This document shows positions 56,528 to 64,000 of a stretch of DNA of 64,000 nt, piece after piece. This stretch comes from Laccaria trichodermophora (taxonomy: Eukaryota; Basidiomycota; Agaricomycetes; Agaricales; Hydnangiaceae). How positions within the stretch are numbered: the stretch's first letter is position 1; each line of letters begins with the position of its first letter. The position numbers and the translations under genes are program-made. Under the pieces are notes generated by a model that saw nothing but the letters and a program-made list of their open reading frames with translations, was not told the origin of the DNA and did no database searches. The stretch covers positions 62,001-126,000 of the forward strand of contig JACTVC010000002.1 of the NCBI GenBank assembly GCA_018417955.1, written 5' to 3'.

Positions 56528-57534
56528 CTAGCCTGCACCAGAAAAACCAAATATAACTGCAATACCGTCCCAAAATTCCTGACGTCCCGCTTTGTGTTTT
56601 CCCTTGCAGGCTGTAAAACAAGCGATGCAGACATCGAGGTACAAGCAACCCCAGCCGCTCCACGCCTCAAGAGGGTCCTGTTTGGGCCAAAGGTGACTGC
56701 GCTTTGTGTAAAACTGTAGCCCGCGTTGGCATGCAGGCGGACTCGTGCATCCATCCACCGCCGAAACGTGCAAAAATGTGTGCATTGTTCGGCAAGCCAA
56801 CGACTGGTTCACGTAGCCGATGAGGAATCTAAATCTGTAGTCTTCTCTTATATGACTCCATCGTCGGTGATTTATGATTCGGTCCAGATCGTGTCTAGCG
56901 CTTGCATAGAAAGCGATTGGGAGAATCTCGGTCGCGTTAATTTTCAACGCAGTTTGGAGGACGCTCATGTCGTCGTCAAGATCGCTGAGGCTTTCGGAAC
57001 CTCCGGCTCGTTTTCGGTTGTCCCAGTCCTCGAGCGATCGCGGGTAGAAGTCTTCCAGATGTGCGAGGGCACGCTGAAGGAGGTATGGAACGTCGTACTT
57101 GTCAGCCATACGGGAAATTGCCAGAACCACGCTCAGATCTACCGTCGCTGGTCGTGGCTCAAAAAATCTAGTTAGATTTTAATTGTCATTAGCCGGCACG
57201 GCATGTCGGCAAAACAACTCACGAAGAGTCGAAAATGGAAGAAAGAAATACATGAACATCCTCTACTGAGTCTTGTAGCGAGATTGACGGAGGGCTACCT
57301 TGGAGAGTATGGATTTTTGTAGGGGGTTGCGGTTGTGGAAATGAGAGCATATCTTTGAAAACGGATGATCTTGCCACGAGGATTCCCCCATAGACACGGA
57401 ACTCCGCATGTTCGACTCGGATGGTTATGGTTCCATCCTCAAACCATAATTCTGAGATTTTTTCAACACTTGGAGCGTCTAAGTGTGTTTAAGTAATCAA
57501 ATAATCTGTCAATGAAACGTTGCTGACCTGTCAT
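56528..57534 (-). CDS. BTB/POZ domain protein (gene 1 of tandem pair)
   Basis: Exons 57534-57528 (ATGACAG), 57478-57223 and 57167-56528 give 300 aa. The BTB fold covers about residues 10-95: ELWFEDGTITIRVEHAEFRV, YGGILVARSSVFKDMLSF, SVEDVHVFLSSIFDSSFF. The later part (VVLAISRMADKYDVPYLLQR, ILPIAFYASARHDLDRII, GRQEFWDGIAVIFGFSG) is shared with gene 2. In basidiomycetes this family is large; BTB proteins can be Cul3 ubiquitin-ligase adaptors, but no MATH or Kelch domain is present here, so the role is unknown. The seven-base first exon is inferred from the need for an ATG and matching phase. Confidence 0.82.
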
Positions 57535-58425
57535 ACCAACCGGGATGATATTTGGGCGTGAACGCGTGAACGAGCGGAGGTTTTTTATAAAGGATGCTGT
57601 CACACTTTATACAGCCGAAGCTTAGTTCGTGACGGAGCATGAAGTCTTCCTCGTGGACATCTCATCATGATGATCGTGGTGGGGTTTCGATATAGAATCA
57701 CATGCCACGTTGTGATCCTATATTTTGGTTAGGTTTTGGTCTGAAAAGTCCAACAGAGAGAGGGGTTCAAGAAGTTACAATCTTTAGGAATTGAACCTAT
57801 GTACATAGATACATAAAAGCTCTTGCTGTCGTCAAGAGCTTCAAGTCATCAAACGACCAGGTTTGATAAAACTTGTACTACTACTAGGCCGAGCGTCTAG
57901 ATATCATGTATGAGGCCGGTGATATATAAATGCCGGGTAGACTCGTGGTCAAAATCCAAGTTCTTTCTCTCACGCTGTCGCCTCATGATCACACCAATAA
58001 TCGCACGAACAATCTATTGTACTTACTTATCTACTTCAACGACCTGGCAATTGCTTCGCTCAAGAAGTACCGTAACAGTCGCCTTGAAGGGGCACAAAGT
58101 CGCAACGTGAACTTACACCTCCAACCAAGCACTATATCCAAGCCGTTTCAATTGAAACTTGTGCTTTTAGGTACGCTCATCGTCAACTGGCAACGCCAAC
58201 CTCAAATCTCTCAGGAGAATGAGCCCTTGAAAATTCCAGGTACGTCACCAACCCATCACTCACTGCGGCTTATCTCAATATTCCTGGTCGCACAAAAAGG
58301 CCAAATGAGGAAGAGACGCTATGCAGAAGGGAAATACATTATGATGTGCAATTGATGTGCAATATGGTCAACTGCGAGTACTTATTTGTAGAAATGGCGT
58401 AAGTAGGTAAGTAGCGGAGTACTAG
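57535..58425. other. spacer between the BTB genes
   Basis: Promoter region of BTB gene 1 and 3' flank of gene 2. Short frames near 57910-58355 on + are unsupported. Confidence 0.45.
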
Positions 58426-59425
58426 TCACGTCGAGTCCGCCATCGTTTGATCCACGTCCTCAGATGCCCCCCATCCCGACAACCCAAACAACTCCGGGAT
58501 GGAGTCCCAGAATTCTTGACGGGCAATCAGATATTGCTCCTTACAACCCAAAAAGCATAGTCTACAAAGGTCCGCCGCCATTTTATCCCAATTATCCCAT
58601 ATCTCCAGCGGATCATGGTCGAACCAGTCCTCGTTCGATGCCTCCCAAGCCCTGGATTTCCGCTCACATTTTGATGGTTCCTGACAGTCCTCGTCCTCTG
58701 GCCATCGAAGAAATCTGTGGAAAGCCTTGCAAGCCGAAGTCTGCTTCACGTACCCCAAGAGGAACTGCCGTTTATGCGTTTCCCCTAATTCACACCACCC
58801 CCTGTTATCCAGTACGTCCTTCAGATCGCGTCTGGCGCAGGCGTAGAAGGCCGCTGGGAGGATCGTCGTTGCGTTTATTTGAAGAGCCGTGTTGAGGACG
58901 CTGAGGTTGTTTGTCACACCGTGTTTAACCTCATGTATGATGCTCCGCATGTAATCTCGTTTATCCCAATTATCGAGCGTCCGTGGGTACGAGATGGCGA
59001 GGTGTTCTAAGGCGCGGTCTAGAAGATACGCGACGTCGTATTTATGACCCATACGAGCGATTGCCAATACTACGCTTAGACGTGCTTTGACTGGTGGTCG
59101 TTCAAAAAAGCTTTGGTGGAATCATTAAGACTTGGCAGAGAAAACCGACGGGGAAACTAAAACGAAACGCTTACGAGGAATCAAAAATTGCAGAAAAGAG
59201 GGAGCGAATTTCTTGCGCAGAGTCAGGCAGGCGGATCGCCTGTTCGTCATCTTGTATTGTTTGTGTAAAAGATGGACGGGGATAGGGGACTGACAGCATA
59301 TTCCTGAACACAGAGGATCTAGCAGCGAGAATGCCCCGATATACCCTGAATTCCGCTGTTTCCGTTTGAAAGACAACGTTCCCATCCTCAAACCATAGTT
59401 CGGGAAATCTTTCCAATCTCAACAT
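58426..59425 (-). CDS. BTB/POZ domain protein (gene 2 of tandem pair)
   Basis: Exons 59425-59175 and 59110-58426 give 311 aa. MLRLERFPELWFEDGNVVFQ, AEFRVYRGILAARSSVFRNM and EIRSLFSAIFDSSFF form the BTB domain, with the intron at the same place as in gene 1 (between FDSS and FF). VVLAIARMGHKYDVAYLLDR, ILPAAFYACARRDLKDVL and ARQEFWDSIPELFGLSG align with gene 1. An upstream exon ending ...WLKREDT (near 59,480) could add residues before Met1; a GTGAGG...GCAG intron would join it in frame. Confidence 0.82.
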
Positions 59426-59884
59426 GCCTGCGCGAGGTTAGAGTTGGCCGAGGGGTGGAAGATAAACCTCACCTGTATCTTCTCGTTTAAGCCAAGACGA
59501 ATGGATTGGAATGAGGTTGGTTAATCACGTTCGAAGTACACAGCGTTCCACACCTAGCTGCTGGCTACATTGACTTGTTCGGCTGCGGGGCTGTACCAAT
59601 GAACTAACAAGATTTTATAACGGATTCGGTTGTTTCGGCTGACTCATGCACAGCTTAGTTTCTGTGGTAAAACTGTGCGCGCTACTTGGACGAACTCCCA
59701 CCCCTGTGACATCTGGGGGGAGAAATGACATCTGGGGCACATGACGCGACTCACGGAAGCGCACAGTCTGGGAAGAGAGTTGATGCGCAGGTAAAGATTA
59801 GGAAGGAGTATAGAGTCAAACGATTTGTGCATTGTGAACCAATAAAGTACTCGCTGTCAACGCTAAACTTGCCCTGTGGCAAAA
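59426..59884. other. spacer
   Basis: Possible 5' exon of BTB gene 2 at about 59,470-59,520; otherwise nothing is seen. Confidence 0.4.
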
Positions 59885-60187
59885 ATGAGCAAGGCTAAGG
59901 TGTTGCAAATGGCCCAATTACCAACACCGATTTATCAAAGCCCGAGAAGAGTTGAGTTCCAAGCTCCCATCCTTGAGGAGCGTGACAGTAGCGAAATTAT
60001 CAGATGGGCCACGGAACGATCGTCGTTGGACGCCCATATTGAACTGGGCATGATACGCTTGGATGCGCCCGTCGCGATCACGAGTACCCTGAGGGAGGTC
60101 TCGGCGCAACGATTCACGTTCGCTGAGATTCGAAAGGCCTCAAGACAGATTGAACGTGTCGGCACTAGTGGTATAATCGTTGTTTGA
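59885..60187 (+). CDS. small hypothetical protein
   Basis: One exon, 100 aa from ATG 59885 (MSKAKVLQMAQLPTPIYQSP ... RQIERVGTSGIIVV). No motif was recognised. Composition looks protein-like, but length alone is weak support, and a minus-strand frame overlaps it. Confidence 0.35.
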   Translation: MSKAKVLQMAQLPTPIYQSPRRVEFQAPILEERDSSEIIRWATERSSLDAHIELGMIRLDAPVAITSTLREVSAQRFTFAEIRKASRQIERVGTSGIIVV

Positions 60188-60387
60188 AGGAAAATCTAAT
60201 ATATAAAGAGAGGACGGTTGACAGTTATTACGTAATAGATCATGTAAGCAGCCTCTTTGTCTTTTACTGAGCCGCGTCAGCGGCGTTTCCCGGGAATGTC
60301 ACACGGTGTGATCACAACCACAGAACTTTGTGTTGGTAGCTCCCAACCACATTCTGTTATAGTAAAATATTGTATAGTACTGCATTA

Positions 60388-60789
60388 CAGTCATCCACCC
60401 CCTAATGATACACCACCCCCATTTGATACGGTTTTGACTAGCTGATATGTCACTCAATTCTGCACCAATTTTTGTGAAACAAATTTTAACAAGTAATACA
60501 AGCTCATATCTACCACTGTACAAAATTCGGAGACAATCGAGGCAGCATTGACGATGCTGTGGAGTTTTCAAAATGGACTGTTTTCGGAAATACAGTCACA
60601 CCCCTCAATGATACACCTGTAATTTTGGTTTTTCTTCGTCAAATGTTGTTCAAACATTCTGAAATTTGGTACAGTTATAGAAGGGCATTTATCTAAGATT
60701 TTCATGTAGTTTTTGTGGTGAAAGGTTGTGCTAACATTTGTTGAAGCTAATTTCTCAATTTCAGTGTATCATTAGTGGGTGGATGACTG
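60388..60789. mobile_element. pogo/Fot1-like MITE (TA target duplication)
   Basis: A 402-bp element with ~27-base inverted ends CAGTCATCCACCCCCTAATG (left) and CAGTCATCCACCCACTAATG (right, reverse complement), bordered by TA at 60386-60387 and 60790-60791. CAGT-starting termini with TA duplications fit the pogo/Fot1 group of Tc1/mariner. No transposase is encoded. Confidence 0.75.
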
Positions 60790-62289
60790 TAATCTTTTGT
60801 GGGTGTTTTTGTGGTCACACCTCTCTGAGCAGCCTCAATTTTGCTTTTTCTGTACTGTTTTTTACCCCCCACTTCATTGGTAGTGTATATTTCTCCTACT
60901 TTGAGATCTATGCTGATTAAATTTCAGGTGGATTTTAGTTGCTTAACAGACTTTCATCAGTGGCCTACTGAACTGTAATTTATGGTGCATGGTATGGTAC
61001 TGTGTAAGCCATAGCCAAGGGTTGAAAATCAAAAATCATGGCCAGCTTTGTACTGCTGACTGCAGTTACAGTACAAAATGTAGGACTATATGGGTGTGGA
61101 TCTAAATGTAACTTTGATGATTTGGATTAGAATAAAAATTTGAATGAGGGCAGTTTAACTTTGGTGATTAAGATAAAATGTGTGTCAGAACTGGGATTGA
61201 AAATATGCACTGGGAGGTCCAGGGGACTTGCCCTGACAAGCTGGCCAAGTGCAGCCAGTGTTGCTGCAGGTTAAAGTGTATTTTAAAAAATTTAAATAAA
61301 GTATAAGTTTCAAAACAGGGATTAGTATAACTTTGAGAAACATGTACACCACAGCTATCAGATTTTTATGAGATAGTCCAGGGGTCTTCCCTTTGGCAAG
61401 CTCGCCAAGTGCAGTGAGTGCCAAATCATAGGTGCAGGTCAGAGCATAATTTAATAAGATGTAAGTACCAGAAGCTGGGGTTTTAGTGGGTATGAGAGCA
61501 GGGTGGCCTCTGGGCTGGAACCACTACCTTTATGCAATGCAGCTGCTCTGAGTCCCACACTGCTCCAGTGTGAGCATGCCTAACCACATTTCCTCAGGGT
61601 GAGTCAGCATTCTTCCAACAGGGTGCAATCCCCTGTCCTTAATGCTTGTGTACAAGGATAACACTGTTAACTGTTGTATGCTACATAGCTCCACCAAAAA
61701 AAAAAAAAAACATAGATCGAAAATGTGCACTGGAACTGGAATAAACATATGTACTGGGTGACAGCTTGCCTCTGGCAGGCATGGCTGAGCAAAGTGAGTG
61801 CTGTGTCCACATCTAAGCCTAACATTGAACATTGATGATTCAGATGAAAGATATACACTAGATCTGGGATAGAGAATATGTATTAGAATGGGGGTTGAAT
61901 ATGTGTACCAGAAGTGTGATTAAACATGTGCACTGGAACTGGGATAAAAGATGTGTACCAAAACTGGAATTAAACATGTGTACTGGGGGTCCACCATAGG
62001 TGCAGAAAGTGTAACTTTGAGCCAACATGTACACCACAACTGTTAAATTTGTATCAGATATTCCAAGGGCTTGCCTCTGGCAAGCTGGCCAAGTGCAAAT
62101 CAGTGCCACTGCAGGTTAAAGTGTATCTTTGAATGAAAATTCAAATGAAGTGAAATAAAGTGTAAGTATCAAAACAGGGATTAGAGATGTGTACCAGAAC
62201 TGGAAACAAACATGTGTGCTGGGGGGACAGCTTGCCTCTGGCAAGGCATGACTGAGCAAAGCAAGTGCTGTAGTATAAGTCCAGGTTTA

Positions 62290-63026
62290 CAGCACTTTGC
62301 AAAAAGGTTGACACTAATGTGAGTTGTGGGAAAGAAAAGAACATCTGACCTCAGATTACTGTACCATTTTGATCAATTCGGCAGGCCCTGTTACACGTTA
62401 CACACCTGCCAAAAATTTGGTTTTGGCACTCTGGCCAAGTCACTGTTACATTGCACAAAAAATTTGGCAGGTAACTGCCAGAGGCCTGAGATTTTGGGGT
62501 ATATGGCATGGGACCGACCAAAGTATTCGGCACCTGCCCAAAGTGACTGTTACCTCTGTTACATTTCAGCGATTTGAGAGGCCCCGTTACGTGTTACTGC
62601 CGAATTGATCGAAATGGTACAGTAGGGTTAGTACCATTTTGCCTCCTCCCAGCTCCTCCTGAGATGTCATTCCACAAGATATCAAGGGATTTAAAGATGA
62701 GACATCAACCCCGCATTTTTCGTTTTTTTTCTCATTTTTTTCTTTGGGACTGACATGCAACAAGTAGATGTTGGCTTCGTTGAGTCTAACCCACGTGATC
62801 CAGGGCATCAAAAATGGGTGAGGGTGGTTTGGTGGCTGGGGATGCATTTTTACATATTATTCTATCATACAAGGGCTTTTCAGAACACATTTTCAGGAGG
62901 CATCAATTGGAATAGGTTTTGGAACATGTTGTAGGGCAAGAAAACATGCTGACCCTAATCTGAGATCAGATGTTCTTTTCTTTTCCCCACAACTCATGTT
63001 AGTGTCAACCTTTTTGCAAAGCGCTG
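62290..63026. mobile_element. TIR element with ~69-base arms, containing a nested element
   Basis: Arms 62290-62358 (CAGCACTTTGCAAAAAGGTT ... GAACATCTGACCTCAGATTA) and ~62958-63026 (reverse complement CAGCGCTTTGCAAAAAGGTT ...) match over nearly their full length. TA flanks both sides (62288-62289 and 63027-63028). Tc1/mariner-like by its TA duplication; noncoding interior. Confidence 0.75.
62359..62622. mobile_element. MITE nested in the 62,290-63,026 element
   Basis: A 264-bp element with ~26-base inverted ends CTGTACCATTTTGATCAATT (left) and CTGTACCATTTCGATCAATT (right, reverse complement), flanked by TA (62357-62358 and 62623-62624). It sits exactly at the inner edge of the outer element's left arm. 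Confidence 0.72.
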
Positions 63027-63573
63027 TAAGTCTAACTATGTGTACCAAAAGTGGGATTAAATATGTGTACCAGAAGTGGGCTTAAACATGAACTGGGATA
63101 AAAAATGTGTACCAAAACTGGGATTAAACATGTGTACCAGGGGGTCCAGGGGGCGTGCCCCCGGCAAGCTGTGACTGGCACCAGAGGCATGGCCGAGCGT
63201 TAGCGAGTGCCGCGCCGTAGGTGCGGGTCTAAAGCTTGTAGTTGGAAAATAGACCACGCAGTAGCCAATCAAAAGTAATGTTTACGTGATTTGAAAACCA
63301 AATTTGAAAACATCTTGAAAATAAATCTTGGATACCGTACAAGGGACCATCATGCATCATGCATCATTCCCATAAGATTCATCTATTTTTACATTCAGGA
63401 ACACAACCCCATTGGCAGTGTCGCGGCAAGGAACCAATTGCGCGAGCGGCGAGCCTCATCCTCTCTCATCCTCGGCTCGACTCTCCTCACCATCATGGTA
63501 TACTTCTCCTTCTTGTCAGAGTCTTCTCCGGGATGCGTTGCTTCGTCCAGCTCGTCGACGTGGTGGTTCGATT

Positions 63574-64000
63574 ATGCAGCCTGTATATTGCTTCCCGTTG
63601 ACTCATTTGTCACTCATTTAACAACAGGACCAACACATCTCCTCCAGATCTTGTCACCGCAATTAAGGAGGCGCATTCTAAGAATGAAAAAATACTGAGC
63701 GTCTCCGTTGCAAACGATGGCGATTGGTTTCTAAGCACTGATTCAGTCAACAGTAAGCACGTCTCCACCTTCGCCCGCCATCTTACTGAGACTACACTTG
63801 TTAGGGAAGAAGCCTGGGAATGATCCGATGACAAGTCGAGTCCTTCGATTTTGCCACGTCGCCACCATGAAGACCGGGCGCGAAACGGGGCTTGGAAACA
63901 TTGCGTGGATCAGATTTACTCCCGACGGCCAAGGATTCATTGGAGTAGTACGTCACAACGGCGTCTCGCACAATATTTTTGAGAAACTACCAAAAACGCT
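63574..64000 (+). CDS. partial gene of unknown function, cut by the window end
   Basis: Open segments join by two introns: from about ATG 63574 (MQPVYCFP), an exon from 63629 (TNTSPPDLVTAIKEAHSKNE ... GDWFLSTDSVN), then from 63809 (KKPGNDPMTSRVLRFCHVAT ... LGNIAWIRFTPDGQGFIGVV) to the edge. The splice sites at 63752-63808 are good; the first intron and the start are tentative. No family is recognised. The ...IAWIRFTPDGQGFIGVVRHNG stretch looks like a beta-rich repeat, but this is not enough to name a domain. Confidence 0.5.

Larger units (their letters stand above)
60188..63494. repeat. repeat block: MITEs and composite satellite-like repeats
   Basis: No gene. Besides the elements listed separately, 61,180-62,290 and 63,030-63,235 contain scattered copies of a ~90-base module (TCCAGGGG.CTTGCC..TGGCAAGCTGGCC...GAGTGCC). 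They also contain tandem ~30-base units like GTGTACCAGAACTGGGATTA. The least eroded module is at 63,140-63,235 (GGGGGCGTGCCCCCGGCAAG, GAGCGTTAGCGAGTGCCGCG). Confidence 0.7.

Noticed and set aside
1..64000. Most short frames of 60-100 codons on either strand
   Set aside because: They overlap supported exons in other frames or lie in introns and repeats, lack splice support and show no recognisable product.

Overview
The window is nuclear DNA of a mushroom-forming basidiomycete (Agaricomycetes, probably Agaricales). The evidence is dense multi-exon genes with introns of about 50 nt on both strands, TTAGGG telomeres, and lineage-typical families: DUF6533 seven-helix proteins, F-box and BTB expansions, a Coprinopsis-type galectin domain, a single-pass secreted/TM receptor-like protein, a fungal HMG-box factor and a GH30 beta-1,6-glucanase. 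All gene models were assembled by eye from open frames plus GT-AG (twice GC-AG) boundaries that keep phase.

The most important structural fact is at 44,989-45,615. A right-hand (TTAGGG)n telomere, a 439-base N gap and a left-hand (CCCTAA)n telomere lie head to head. The window therefore most likely joins two chromosome ends in one scaffold, and should be read as two separate subtelomeres: 1-45,103 (running toward its right telomere) and 45,543-64,000 (running away from its left telomere).

Left part. 1-9.8 kb: single-pass membrane protein, DUF4419 protein (with a frameshift), F-box relic, F-box gene, squalene epoxidase (ERG1). 10.3-14.0 kb: a tandem duplication of genes that fuse two copies of a basidiomycete 'YYRLY' module to a C-terminal galectin domain; the distal copy has a scrambled 5' end. 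14.5-16.2 kb: two TIR elements. 17.4-18.2 kb: cytidine deaminase, with a hAT-like MITE just after its stop. 18.7-26.4 kb: weakly coding DNA, a four-helix membrane protein, a second F-box paralog and an Hsp70 relic. 26.4-34.8 kb: three tandem DUF6533 seven-helix genes with the same 14-exon structure, separated by TIR elements and a tRNA-Tyr. 35.2-41.1 kb: an F-box protein and a Cdc4-type F-box/WD40 protein with a 684-nt minisatellite-filled intron. 41.5-45.1 kb: a tRNA-like sequence split by a TIR insertion, a proline-rich tandem-repeat gene, then the telomere.

Right part. 45.5-48.0 kb: a 17-exon GH30 glucanase whose reading frame ends inside the telomeric repeat. 48.2-51.3 kb: a small unknown protein and an HMG-box transcription factor. 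51.3-56.5 kb: a gene-poor stretch. 56.5-59.4 kb: two tandem BTB/POZ genes. 60.2-63.3 kb: a repeat block with a pogo-like MITE, composite satellite-like repeats and one TIR element nested in another. The window closes in a partial unknown gene.

Functional themes: ergosterol synthesis (ERG1), pyrimidine salvage (CDA), ubiquitin-ligase adaptors (F-box, Cdc4, BTB), cell-wall or beta-glucan turnover (GH30), possible lectin defence (galectin fusions) and signalling membrane proteins (DUF6533). I see no prokaryotic-style operon, CRISPR array or virus.
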